Source: Acridotheres tristis
Taxonomy: Eukaryota > Chordata > Aves > Passeriformes > Sturnidae
Direction: 5' to 3'
DNA: 64,000 bases
Assembly (NCBI GenBank): GCA_037013685.1
Contig: CM072891.1
Coordinates: 2,823,501 to 2,887,500 of the forward strand
In this document: positions 12,481 through 26,300 of the stretch, in pieces
Layout of the letters: each line of letters starts with the position of its first letter
Numbering within the stretch: position 1 is the stretch's first letter
Made by a program: the position numbers and the translations under genes
The notes under the pieces: generated by a model
Told to the model about the DNA's origin: nothing
The model's input: only the letters and a program-made list of their open reading frames with translations
Databases searched by the model: none

Positions 12481-15400
12481 TTATAAAAGAGACATAATAA
12501 AATTCCTAGATTATTTTTAACTTATATAAGTTACTAATTTATATAAATATTATGATTTATATAACAAAATTTATGTGATCAATTTAAATATGAACTAAAA
12601 TAGTTTGAGGTTAGGAGAATATTAGGGTAGATTTATGCTTTTACTGGTTTTACTATTCACTTCTGCTTAGGGCTACTGTTGGGAGCCAAAATACCAAGCA
12701 AGGTCTACACCATTATGGTATTGTTATGTTCTTAAATAAGCATTTATGCTGTTACTAGTGGTGTCTTTGGTAAAGAACTGTGATTTATTGTATGGACTCA
12801 TGAATTTTTCACAATTAGTCCCTTCCAACATTTACACAATTTTAAAGGAATTTTATGTTCATCTGTGATATTCCAGGCTGATTTTATGGATGAATTGCAA
12901 ACATCGAGTCAAGCAGATGAATGCAGAAAACAGCTTTGACAGCCTAAGCTTCTTCAGCAGAGGTACTTCCACCAGGATATTGGGCTGGAGGAAGTGGGAG
13001 TTCAACGTGGTTACTCTTTCTGAGGAAAAAAAGTTCCTCTTCTCCCTTTTACAAAAGGAGAATCACATACAGAACTGTTATGCTGCTTTTAGGGGGACAT
13101 AAGTATCTTAATTTCTGCCTTAACTGATAGAGACAGCATGAGCAACTAAAACACAACAGTCCCAGGCAGTGCCAAGCAGGAGGTTTGTCTGCTTTAGGCA
13201 CCTGCCACAGGAACAGGGGTTTGGAGCTGCCTTACACTGGAGCCACCCAGACAGACTGTGTTAGCACCTCTAAAGAGGTTCCCTGATGGATGCTCAATCC
13301 AAATCTGCAAAAAGTGTAAAGATGTTTGGTTAGAAATAGAAACGGTCAAAAGGCTTGACTGAATACTTGCTGAAGGCCACAGTACTACAGTTATTAAGCA
13401 ACATACAATTCAGTAAAGTATCTAATAATGAGAAATGAGAACGGGAGCTTCCTGTACTTTGTGCCTAATCTGAAGTAAAAAGGCATCTTGGTAGAAACAT
13501 TCCTTAGCTGACACTTTTGTCAATCTGTTTACTTCAGAAATAGCTCTTTCATATCCCAAGGAGCAAGGTGAACAACAGAGGTTCTCAGCTGGTTTCCAAA
13601 CTTGTAATTAACCCTACATTAAAGCAAGTGGTATCTGAACAGCTGCATGCGTAATACTTTCCTGAGCTTTGAACTGATACAAGAAATTATCACATTGATT
13701 CACAGTATTACCAAACACTTGTGTTTTCTGTGCCTCAGTTCTTAGTAAAGATTCACACAATTTTCATTGTGCATATTCAGAGAGCCACAAAATACTCTCA
13801 CACTAATGCATGCCTGATTCATTCACAATACTGCTACAAACCAAACCAGAATCCAATAGAATGAGCAATGTTAAATGAAAAACACTGGGCTGTAAGGGTT
13901 GTAAACTTACACAGAGTTTTGTTTTAAAGGTGCTAATCTTATAAATATAATTTTTTTTATAATAAAAAAGTAATCTAAGGAAGAACTATTAAAATTCCAA
14001 TGAAAACAAAGGAATAAGGAGTTAAAGACAAACCTATCTTCAGCCATTGTATAAGTATTTAACTGTTTTGCCTACTTAAACTGAAAAAGGTACACATTTT
14101 GGTTTTTAACATTTATTACATAAATTTGTTTGACTCTCCTCCCTTTGTTCTAAATGAGAAATACTCTTTTTGTTGTGTTAGTAAGGACTAATGCCTATCT
14201 ATCTCTCAGCTGAATATGGAATCAGGCTATAAGAGACAGAGATGAATGCATAATTGCTATTTCTACAAAGAAGTGACTTGGAGAACAAAAAGAAAGATAC
14301 TGTGATGTTACTTTTAGAAGCTGAGTTTGTGAAAACCTTATATGGTATGCATTATTACACCATTACTGTGTCAAGATTAACGTGCCTTTAAATAATACAT
14401 TTAAAATTTCTTTTACACTGCCTGCATTAAACAGAGTGCATCAAACTCTTGAGATCCAGATTAAGCTTTGCTACAGTCTCTTACAACAATAGGTTTATGA
14501 CTTAAAGAAGTAAAGATTCCACTAGGAAAACTGCATAAGAATAAAAATGTCAGTCCCAAAAGAAACTAGGATAGAATCAATTCTTTTCAACATCCTAGTT
14601 TGTCTAATAAATAGGCCACATGCATTCCTGATATACCACATCTGAATTCAAATAATGAATACCATAGTGTTTTATAACAATAAAATTGCTAAGAATGTTC
14701 CTTTTGGAAAGCTTACAAAAATAAGAAAGTCAGACATTTAGTATTTCTTTCTGAAATAAAACTAATTATTTGGTGCATGTCAAAAAGACTAACACAAAAT
14801 TGGCAGACTAAAAATGAAGTCTTATAAACTGAGTATTTGTCATAGAATAAATACTGTAAATATGAAAAGAAACAAGTTCTTCAGAAATTTTAGTCCTCTC
14901 TACTCATTCCTCAACAAATGGACAAAGCTGGAGGTAGTTCAGTAACCACTGTGTCACACAGAAATTATTTTGTACAATGTCAACTGGGAAACTGAGCCTG
15001 TACTTTGGTGTTACTGAATCATGGAAAATCTAGAGCAAACCAAGTGGTCCTTCATTTTTTGTATCAGCATCTGATAGCACATTTTTCAGAGTAATTTCTT
15101 TTTTGTGCAGTCTTTAGCTATCTTTAGAAAACAGAAACATGAAAAAGGGAAAGCAGATACAGGGGAACAAATAGGAGTATAGAAATTTAGAGGTAGTACT
15201 ATTTCTCAGGGTGCTTTCAACGAATTTTTGTAAATTGAGTGGATTTCTAACTAATGTATTCATTTGATAGGATTATAATTCTGCCTGCTCACATTAGAAA
15301 AAAATATAAATTAAATTTTCACCTTAGTAATTCTGAAAAAAATCTGCATGTAGCTATAGTAGTGATGCAAAATTAATAATTAGATATTAAATAGTTGGCA

Positions 15401-15506
15401 ATTATCATGCCAAGCATAACAGCTTAACTTTTCTCAGAGATGCATTTTGCAGGAGGATGAAATGACCATATTCCAAGTTATTTTAGTGAGAGTATAGGGA
15501 ATTTAT

Positions 15507-15524
15507 ATAAATAAATAAATAAAT
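15507..15524. repeat. (AAAT)n microsatellite
   Basis: About four copies of AAAT in tandem, preceded by an AT-rich stretch. Short and unremarkable. Confidence 0.85.
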
Positions 15525-18500
15525 CTATACAATATATTGATGGCTATTATTAGGATTAGACAAGGTGATAAGCTAAAATGTTATGGTAGTCAACCAAGTA
15601 TGTCAGAAGAAACTACCAGAAAAATTAAGTAACAACACTCTTAGGACCCAAATTCCATAATAAATATACAGTAAATTTGATTTATAAGTTGAGACAGCTT
15701 TCTGGTGCATAAAGGATGTGTTGAAATCCTTGTAGAATCAAAAATTTCATGATGAATGGTCTCTGAACAATGCCACTGAAAGAATTGGTAAGCATTACAT
15801 AGAAAAAGCAAAGCAAATATAGAACTCATGAAAATAGAGAGTTCTTAAGAAACCAGTTCAATAACTTTACATGATCTATGGCTTATATTGCTCAAACAGA
15901 ATAATTTAAAAACTTGCTATTCTATCTTTTACCTTGATTGTCAACAGAGGCCAAGAAGTGGTATAAATTTTCATCACTTCTGTTTGACAGAAAAAAGGGT
16001 TCTGTTGAAATTTAAGACATAACCTTACAAGCTCTCTTTTGATTATATTTAGTACAGAAGAATATAATTTGCTTGTTAATTTTGTTTCTCTTTTCTATTG
16101 TTGGATCACTGTGTTTTCATCCTTTTACTTCAGAAACGGAGAAGCTCTGACAGGATCAAAACAAGAGCAATCAATATCACATTTCTATGAAGACATAATC
16201 AGCTTTGAACAAGTCTCTCGAACAAATAAACAATTGAAAGCCTGAAGAATGTACTCAGAGTCTGCAATAACTAGGCTAACACCTCTGTTTTCTGGACTAA
16301 TGAACCTGGAAGTTTTCTTGCAAAGGAAGCTCAAATAATTTCTTGTTAGAATAAATTGAAAGAAAGCCAGAAAATGTAAACTGGCCTGCTGAAAGACAGA
16401 CACAGGCTTCTGCATGCACAGTAATGAAGAAGCATCTCCTACTGAAAGATTCAGACTTCTATTTTTGCATCATTCCTCAGGTAAGTATCACAATCTTGTC
16501 CTAACCCATTATCTAAAAGCAGTCTCATCAGCCCCACAGACATCAAATTTTCAACTACTCAATGAATTTTATACATTTCAATCTCTCTTCAAAATACATT
16601 TTATAATTGTATATGACCATCATGCCACCACCAGAGTAAAAGAAAGATTTTAAAATGTATAATCAGTTATGGTAAGCATGTGCTAATATCAAATGGAAAA
16701 TATACAATACCATTTCCCCTGCATTTTTAGATGGCTATAGATATTAGTTATAGCAGTGATTATTCAGATAAAAAGCATGTGCAAAGTACTGCAGTGCATG
16801 GGTCTGGACTGGGAAAATGAGAAGCACAGGACTGCCAGCAGGGCTGCCAAAGGAGCAAAATACCTGAAATGCAGAATTAGACAATTATTATTAATATTAA
16901 AAATGGACATGACTGATTTTCCCTCTTAATTACTCCCACTGATGGGTCATAAAACAGATTAAGTTTTTGTTTATTGTAGCTGATTTGGGAAATGGGAGAT
17001 TCATTTTTTAAATTTTTATTTTATTTTAGAGAACTGTTTTTGGTTTCAGCAGAACTCTGATACAAGTGGTCTGATACAATAACAATATCAATATCTTTTT
17101 TCCTTCATTCAAAGGGGTCAGAAACGGTTTTTCACTTTTGTAAATCCATACAAGCCTTTGGTTATTTGTCTTACTCTGCAGAAGTAGTCATGCTACCATG
17201 TGTTACCAACCTGACAAACCCTCTTCTTACTGCATGCAAAGCTCAGTCTTTTCATTCTCACCCTGTGGCATAAAGCATTTGGAACTCCAAAGGTCTGATA
17301 TATTTTAGTGCAAGTATACTCACAGAGTTCAGAATGGGAATTTCTGGGTGAAATGTAATGGTCTGTGATATACAGGTCAGAATAAATAATCTAACGGTGC
17401 CTTCTGGCTGTACAAGCCACTCAAGCTATGAAATCAGTTTTACCCAATACTTCTGCACAGCCTTTCTACCAGCCCTGAAGTGCCTGAACTCTAAAATCCC
17501 ACACTGAGAAGGCAACCATCTCACTCATTATGGCCTTTAACATCCCTTGCTGATAGTTTTAAATTTTTAAACAGCCCTACCTGTCGAGCTTCCTTTTATG
17601 TGTTCTCATAGTTACAGATATAATTTTGGAAGCAAAATATCTAAACACCAAGCATAATAAAAATGAAATGGGTTAAAGCTTATTAGCAGTAGGGAGCAGA
17701 TGTAGCAAAATTCTGCCAGTTCCCCTACATTTCCTCCCCAGCAGGGATTTTCTGTCAAGCTGTGACTTAGTTCTATACACTAATCCAGTCTGCTGCTGCT
17801 GCAATTGCACCTTCCTATACCTTGCTATTGTACTAAAAATTCACTTTGATTTTTGATTTCTTCCTTCTTAATAATAATATTTAAAGCAGTTCCTGCAGAG
17901 CTAAATGTAAATTCAAGCACTGCATGCTAGATGCTCAAAAGGGCATGAAAATGTAAAATTGATAAGAAAATAATTACATACTGAAAAGCTGTTTTATTTG
18001 CTTAAAAAATAGTAACTTTCTCTCAACAAACTAAAGGTTCCTGAGCCAAGACATAACCAGTTAATGACTGAAGTTAAGATCCTTGAAATACCTCTCAAAC
18101 ATACATCATTCAATATATCAGTTACAATGTGGGAAAAAAAAAGATAAGTATTTAAGGAACAAAGTCATAAATTGATAGCAATACAAACTGAAAGCAAATG
18201 AAGTCTGCCACATGAAACATGATCACAGACTGTCACTCTGAGGGTTTTTATTCTTCATGTGTAGTGTCAAAAATAAGCACTTAGGAAAAAGAGTTGAACT
18301 GAAGGAAGGATGTTCAAGATGGAAAGATTTCAGCTGAAAATCATTTGCCAGGGTATACCCAAATGGGATAGAAAATGAACAAAGTAACTGGTGAAAATCT
18401 ACTTTGTGGACACTAAGGCTAACAGATTTTATGACAGAATTTGAATTTTGGATACTGATTGCAAAGACCTTTTCTTTGGAAGTCTGCTTCCTTCTGAACT

Positions 18501-18792
18501 TTGACAATGAACTCTGGAACCAATTTTCAAATAGAATATCAGCTTTCACCTCACATATTCTAATTACATCATCTGTTCATCTGTACATGTATAGCACCAT
18601 TAGCTACATTGTCAAACCTGTAACTAAATTTTGTAGAACACAAGGAAGAAAATTTTGATGCTGTAGGAGACAGAAGAAAACCAATTTTAAAACTCTGGTG
18701 GCACTACTAAACTTCCAGTAACTGTCAGCCTCTCCCTCATTGTGGTAGCTACCTTGATCAGTAATATGATATAAAGATGTGCAATCAAAACT

Positions 18793-19421
18793 CATTTCAC
18801 AGAACGGCTTGGGTTGGGACCTTGAAGCTCATCTCATTCCATACACCCTGCCATGGGCAGGGACATCTTCCACCAGACGAGGCTGCTCAGCCAGGGCTGG
18901 CCTTGAAGGGACCTCTAGGGATAGAATATCCACAATGTCCATGGGGAACCTTTGCCAGTCCCTCACCAACCTCACAGAAAAGAATTATTTCCTAATATCT
19001 AATCTCAACCCACTCTCTTCCAATCAGAAATCACTTCCCCTTGCCCTGTCACTACATGCTCTTATAAACAGTCTTGTCCCATCCTTCCTGTCAGTTCTTT
19101 CAGGTACTGGAAGACAGCAATTAGGTCACCCTGAAGCCCCCTCTTTTCCAGGCTGAGCAATCCCAATTCTCTCTGCTTTTCCTCACAGGAGAGGTTCTCC
19201 ATCTCTCTGATCAACTTGTTAGTCCTGCTCTGGACTTGCTTCAATAGGTCCATGTCTTTCCTGTGCTGAGGACTCCAGAGCTGGATGCAGTCCTCATGAT
19301 GGGGTCTCACCAGAGCAGAGCAGAGGGGCAGAATCATCTCCTTCAACCTGCTGGCCATATTTCTTCTGATGCAGCTCAGGATATGACTGGCTTTCTGGCA
19401 AGCAATCTCATTTTGAATGTA
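18793..19421 (-). mobile_element. CR1 LINE 3' fragment
   Basis: The plus strand shows the antisense CR1 3' end: CAGAACGGCTTGGGTTGGGA, then CCTGCCATGGGCAGGGACAT, CTGCTCAGCCAGGGCTGG, and a long match down to CTCACCAGAGCAGAGCAGAG. On the minus strand, 19511-19062 carries CR1 ORF2 C-terminal motifs (ILPLCSALVRPHHEDCIQLW, MDLLKQVQSRTNKL). It is 5'-truncated near 19421. Moderately diverged, with the terminal part out of frame. Confidence 0.92.
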
Positions 19422-19799
19422 GTGCTTTTTAGTGCACAATTTTTTACTGGAAAATACATTTACATTCCATCTTATGTATATGAGTATTTTTGAGGCAAAT
19501 ATTGTTTTCAACAGACTAGCCAGTTACTTTCATGTTTAATATGGTATGACTGCAAAACAAGGTTGGTTGAATGGTATAGCATATGACTATCAGGGCTTCA
19601 CATGCCTTTTAACTCAAGCCATTTACATTGACCAGTAAAGTCCTACATACAGTTTGGAAGCTGGATTTTGCAGGACCAGTTTTCTCTCAGTTCAGTGTTA
19701 TAGAAGTCAAACTCAGATGATGCAAATTAGGGAATTTCTTACAATCCACTATACTGGGCTGCCCAAAAAATTAGGGAAACCCATCAATCTATATGATAT

Positions 19800-20056
19800 A
19801 TTACAATACAATACTTTGGTCAATTCAGCTCAGGTGTCTCAAATACATCCCCTCCAAGCTCTGCTAAACCCCAGCCTTCTTGCTGGGTATGGGTAAAGTA
19901 GGAGAAAGCCTTGATGCTGTGCAGGCATTGTCCAGCAACAGCTAATATTGGTCTGCTATCATCACAGTGTTAGCCACAAATCCAAAACACAGCACTATTG
20001 GGGCTGCTGCAAAGAAAATTAAATCCACCCTAGCCAGACCCACTGTGAGAGAAAGT
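19800..20056. mobile_element. Probable avian ERV long terminal repeat fragment
   Basis: The segment contains the block series CAGCTCAGGTGTCTC, AACCCCAGCCTTCTTGCTGG, GCCTTGATGCTGTGCAGGCA, TCCAGCAACAGCTAATATTG, then ACAAATCCAAAACACAGCAC and AAGAAAATTAAATCCACCCT…AGCCAGACCC. I recognise this order from LTRs of avian endogenous retroviruses, probably ERVL-type. No retroviral coding sequence is nearby, so it is most likely a solo or truncated LTR. The family name, orientation and exact ends are not determined. Confidence 0.55.
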
Positions 20057-20281
20057 TCACAATAACCTGCAAGTTCTAAGCCAAGTTTTAGTTAAATATG
20101 TAGTCATTCTCAGTAGTTACTGGAATGAGCTATATGGAAAGCAAATTTGTTCTTCTGAATATGAAAATATGTCTCTCAGATTACTACTGAAATATATAAT
20201 GGGATCTTAACTCACACTCCTGAAGGCAGGTGACTCCATGTACAGAAAATTAGAATGGAAAGTTGGCAGTAAATGGCCTTT

Positions 20282-20303
20282 AATATGTATTAATATACAT
20301 ATT
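20282..20303. repeat. Perfect inverted repeat
   Basis: Arms AATATGTAT and ATACATATT flank a TAAT loop. The sequence is AT-only apart from one G/C pair. It lies in an AT-rich intronic stretch followed at 20361-20380 by an (AT)n run, so it is probably not functional. Confidence 0.8.
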
Positions 20304-20360
20304 GTTAAAAGATTTTATGCTAAGAAAAAATACAAATATATATTCATTGATATGCTTATA

Positions 20361-20380
20361 ATATGCATATATATATATAT
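20361..20380. repeat. (AT)n microsatellite
   Basis: ATATGCATATATATATATAT: a short dinucleotide run with one GC interruption. Confidence 0.85.
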
Positions 20381-23300
20381 TTAATGTCTTTATGCACATA
20401 TACATATAAAAGGAGGGAGGGAGAAAAATCTGTAGATGTATTCCTCCTCCATGCAGTTCTGCAGAACATGCACAGAGAACCTATGACAGTGTGCATTATT
20501 GAGTTGCTATATGCAACTCCACACACTCATTTGACAAATTACAACCCTTTACCAAAATCACCATCTTAATTAAAAATGGTTCGCAATCAGTATTTTCTTC
20601 AGCTAACAGTTACATTATCCTCTTAGTTATATTTCAAGTGTTAACACCTATGTTTATGGTGTTAAATCCAAAGGTATCATTATCACCTGGATGCATTTTT
20701 ATTTTTCATCAATGAAGCTGAACAAAAACAGGGAGGAAGCTTATTCACTGCTAGCTGGCATGCATGTAACTGGGTATTGACCAGGGAGCACTGCTCATTT
20801 TTGCTATGGAAAAATTAAAAAATTTAGATTCAAAATAAAAAGCTCACTTTCACACTGTCTTGCATGCTTTTTTGAAAGTGGAGTACAGGAAAGCATAAAT
20901 AATTTTTGAATTACTTTGATTTTTATGAATACGAAAATTAAAGATCTATTATTAATTTTGAAGACCACGTGATATTCTTCAGAAAAGAGGAGGAAGAAGA
21001 GGAAATGAAATTATTATTATGACTAGCACAAAGAACTAGAGATGAGGATAATCAAGTACTGAAATTTAGTAGGATTCTTTGGATCATAAAATAAAATAGT
21101 AAAGAAGTACTTCCACTGGAAGAATGAAGATGCTTTCCCGAGTTAATTTCCTATTTATTCCTCTCTTTTGCTTTTTTGATAGTAGAAGATCATTAATGTA
21201 TCTGAATAGAGACAAGATTCTTGCATAGTTTCAAAAGGAAGAGATGATATTTTGAATTCTACTATTGACTGAAGCTTGATGAGGAAGGTCAGGTATGAAT
21301 TTTCCTAGTTAATTGTGGAGTTTGTCTTCAGTGATAATTTGCTGAATCTGCTTGAGGTGTTGAGTCCCAGGGCAGCTTCCTCTCCACGGAGCCACTTGCT
21401 TGCCCCCCAGGATGGGAGGGACAATAGGAAGAACAAACATGAGAGAACTCTTGGGCTGTGGTAAGGACACTTTAGCAGGAGAAGAGAATAAAACCAGCAA
21501 CACAAAGGCAATCCTTCACCTCCTCCCACCATCAGACTGATGTCCTGCCAGCCTCTGGGGAATAGCCACATTGGAAGACCAAGTTCTCCAATTTTTATGG
21601 TTGAGCATGGTGTCATATGGTCTGGGAGATTCCCCTGACTGCCTCTTGTGGTCTGAAAGAGATTACCCTGCCACAGTTTAAGGAAGGATGAGTTGCTAAT
21701 GAGACTGTTTATGTAGGCTGAGGTGGTAATATGGTTCTTCTTTCAGTCCTGATCAATACGATTACCCCATACGAGGGAGGACAAAAAAACTTTGAAAGTG
21801 ATGAAACCCTGAAATTCCATCCTTCATTGTGGGAATTTAAAGTGCCCTACATGTAATTTGGACTACAGTTTAATAGGGAAGCTTCTTGAGCAAAAGTTGG
21901 ACCTTGATCACTTTTCAACCAAAATGGCATTCGTCCCTCTACAATGAGGCAGTGACAGCAGGTACTCGCTTGAGGGATGAAACTCTGTTAATGGCTTTCA
22001 CAATCATCACACATTAGACTTGTGACCACAGCTTCTAGCCTAAGCAAACAGTGGATGCATATATGCACTCTTGCTTAGCACAAAAGTGACAGGCTCAAAA
22101 CAGAATTAATGTTTTCAGCAAAGGAGACAAGGAATCACTCAAAACCAGTCTTACAAGGTACCTGCTGCAGGGGAAGATCAGTCAGCCTGGATAAACTAAG
22201 CTGTTTACCACCCTGAATAACTTGACATGCATTTCTTCACTCTGTCTACCTGAAAAACAACATTCAAATGCATGGATATATTACCTGTAAGTGGCAAATA
22301 AGCTAGTGCAAATCAGTTCAAGGAAATCACGGTTATGCTAACTTATACCAGTTAAGGATTTCATTGTATCTGTAGATATCTCCACAAAGGATCACAGAAG
22401 AAATACTCTCCTTCCTTATTTTCTATTGTTCATATTTTTTGTTTATACTCTACAAATTAAATTCATGCATACTCTTTAGACTATTATGCAATCATATGAT
22501 TTTTATACACATATATTCCATTTCTAAAAATGGCTTTAGTTAAAGTAATGTTATTTTATTTAACTATACTCATTTTTAAACATTATTAAGGCTCTGCTAA
22601 TGTTATAAATAGAATATTATAGTCTTCTTTTAAGAAAGAGTTCAAGTGGCAAACCTTTCATCTCCCATTGTTGACCAGTGTCAAATGGCAGACTATTTCC
22701 AAGGACCTCTGGATTTCTACTATCTGCATTTGACCCGTGTTAAATATTTTCAGTACAGTTGCTTCAAATGAATAGAAAAGCTTTGCCTAATCTGAATGCA
22801 AGGGAAACGAAATACACTAGGCATGAGATGAAAGACACACTAGCAATGTGCAATTTAATGTACTGTGTGTTCTGAATGTGGGCCATCAAACTGTGGAACA
22901 TTCAAGACAGCATCTAGCAAATGGATGTTATGAACCTGAAGGGACAAAAAAGGGGAAACAGAAACATGCATATTCCTTCTATTGAATTTTTGATAGGCAT
23001 AGGCACTGGCTGTCAGCAATGCTTCTCAAAAATATTTCTTTTTCTTCTGGTGATATTACAAATCGTATTAATTAACCTATGTGAGATTTTACTGCAATGT
23101 AAAGGTAGCAGTGTTCTAATCTGTCATTTTAGCTTTATAATACTTGTTTGTTTCTACTACTCATATTTTGACTATTTTGTTCAAGAAACTGGTAAAAGGA
23201 GACCAGTTAAGTTAATATTACCTATAGTATTATCTATAGGATGCAGAAATTACAACACTGTTTGGAAATCTAACAATTGCATTGAATAAAGATATTAAGC

Positions 23301-26300
23301 AATACATATAATAAATGAGAGAAAAAAAAGTTAATATTACTGGCTTAGAAACATCTGTTCAGGATGATGAAAAAATATGCATCTTCTCACAGGAATCTGG
23401 GAGGTTTTTTAATATTTCATTTTAAGTTTTATAGTAATTTTCTCTATAGGTAAAAGAGAATCTTAAACCTTTGTCCAGTCCTTTGCAGCAAGAAAAATCT
23501 TCAACTTCCAGTATTTGAGCATAAGCTACTTCTGGTGTACTTAGGATAAAGTGTTAGAGAATGCATGAATTTTATTTAAATTCATGACAGTCTGTATATT
23601 TCAAATAGCACAGGAATGTCTGAACAATGCACAGACTGCTGTTACAGATGCATGATGCCATTCTAAATGACTGCCATGAAAACACACTAATTACTCCAGG
23701 AAACAACTGCATGTAGCTAGACAGATTCTTGTTCAAGATTTAACTTGTTTATACTTGAGACCTGGACATAATTTTTAAGGCAAAGTGGAAAGATACAGGA
23801 AAGCACCAATGGTACTATAAAGATGCTATGATACAGGGGCTCCCTGGAAGGGCCTAGGGCCCGAGATGACTGCTCTTAAATATCTTTTAAAAATCCTAGT
23901 TTGAGTGTACTTACATCTTTTGACATCTAAGCAGTTTTGAAATCTGGTCCAAAAGGTTTTAATTTAGATTTTTAAATTTGGCATCAAGTTACCCGAGTGC
24001 TGAAATAAGTGTGGAACCCATTCACAATATATATCAGATAAAACACTGTGAATCTTTTTTCCATCACTTCTGCAGTACACACTATTAAGACACACATTGT
24101 CAACAACCTGACTGGCATTCCTGACAGAATGAAAGTCAACTGCAGCACTCTTTGCTGGATTTGAAACAATCATGGGATCACAGCCATTCATCCTGAATTC
24201 TTACCATAAAAAAAAAAAAAGCTTCTGTCAGAAAAAGATGGGCTGGTGAACTTCTAAAGTTTGAAGTATGTTTGCTCAGAAAATTATTGATGGGAGAGTA
24301 CCAGACAACTAATGTCCAATTGCAAGCAGTGTTATAAAAGTAAAAAGATGTATTTTTATGTCACACAAAGTATTTTACCAAGGAGATTTTTCATTACTGA
24401 GGATGGAAAATACATTGGCAGCTGCCTAGTAGGACAACTCAGAGGGGAACTGAACTATAATACGAGAATTTAAGAAAAAAAATGCTATGTGTAAAATGAC
24501 TTGCTGAAAAAAAAGATATGACCTAAGTACTATTAATACATCTTGCTATTATATTAAATATTATCTTTCTATAATCTTCTTATAAATTTCTAATCTTAAC
24601 AAAATATATTGTTTTCACTGTCTCAAAATCTCCATTCACCAATGTTTTGGGTTCACTTACAAACACAACCAGTTCTAAACTTTCCATTGATAACAAAACA
24701 TTGTGTACTAAACTATTTCCCAATTATTTTTTTCTTTTTATAACAAAGAAATCAGAGATAACTTTTCAGAGAGTTCTGGAAAATCTGCCTCCAACTTTTG
24801 TACGTATTTCATCCAACCAAAATAACTGAAACTAATCTTTAGCATTCAGATATTTTATAAACAGATTTATTTCAAAAGCAGCAAACTGCCTCAAAATTTT
24901 TCTGCTAGGAAGTTAATGTGCTCTTATTTCACAGAAAGAATTAATTCACAGTACTTTTCCATGGAATATACAATTGAATAGCAACAGTGAAAGTGAGTAT
25001 TCATTATACAGTTTATTGGAATTTATATATTTTATTTATCTAGCTATACCAAGTCTTGCTGCGAATTAGTGAGATGCAAAAAAAAGAAAACACAGCAGTT
25101 AAGCAAGCTGGAATGCCTGAAATCTTGAGACAGCACAGCACGTTTCTTCTTTGTATTGGTGAGAATAACAAGAGAAAACAAAAAGTAAGCATTCAGAGGT
25201 AGAAAAAAAATGCAATCATGATCTTGCCCATCTCAGTTAGCCTAAGGGAATCAGCTGTATAGACAGAACTACAATCCACCACTTGAAACAATCTAACAAA
25301 ATACTACAGGGATGTCTCTGCACAGAAAGCCCATGAGTAGGGGAAGGAGAAGTTAGGGTGTAGACTCAGCTCCCAACTAAATATATTGAGAGTACTGTCT
25401 AAATGGTACAACTCAAGCCCTACTGAATAAAGTGCATTCACAAAGTAAATTAATAAAATTTTGCAGGCACAGTCACTGTTATATCATTATACAATAATTA
25501 TTTGGAATATTTCCATCTATCAATAATGCCATCTGTCCTACCCAATACAAATGGACTGCAACCCATCTGGCTTATTTTTTTCTATTGATTACTCTGCTGA
25601 ATGAGTTAGCAAAAACGCTTATAAAAATCATCATATTACATGACACTGTCATTAAAAGATGTGAAGTAAAGAAAAACACAAGATGAGACTTAATTGGAAA
25701 ACTGTCAGTTCTTCTTCCAGAAAGTTTTAGCAATGCTATAAGCTTTTTATTTTTTTTTTTTTTGGCTACTTAAAAAATCACCAAGAAGACACAAAGCCCA
25801 AAAACCTGCTAAATGCTAACTGCTGGATTAGACAGAAATTGTTCTAGCACACAATTGCTACTAGGCATGCTAGAGAAGGTTCCTCAATTTATCTCCTCTC
25901 AAGAGTACCAAAATGTCCCTAAGTATGCCTGGCAATCTCAAAGAAACTGTGGAAGGAATGTAATTTAAAAATAGAGTGGAAGAAAGCTGATGATGGCTGG
26001 CACTCATATTTGTTAATTCCAATAAGACTTCCTAGGTTTTGATTATTCGTTTGCATAAATTGTCTATATGCTATTTTTGCAGCCTCTGGTTTTTTTTCTT
26101 CTTTTAACTACTGTTTCCCTTAACTATATTTTAATTTCTCCAGCCACAAAAATCCAGTTTTATGCACCTACAGAATTAAAATGCTAAGTTCAGCTCCTTC
26201 ACTCTAGATCTCAATTTTTACAACACCTTTTTAGTTTTAACAAAGGAAATCTCTCTCGTGTACATTCAATATGTCAATCCGAAGATCCTTAGCCCAGTGA

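Noticed and set aside
21305..21616. 103-codon and 64-codon minus-strand frames in a GC-richer patch
   Set aside because: Hydrophobic, low-information products in two overlapping registers with no recognised domain. They are most likely chance openings.
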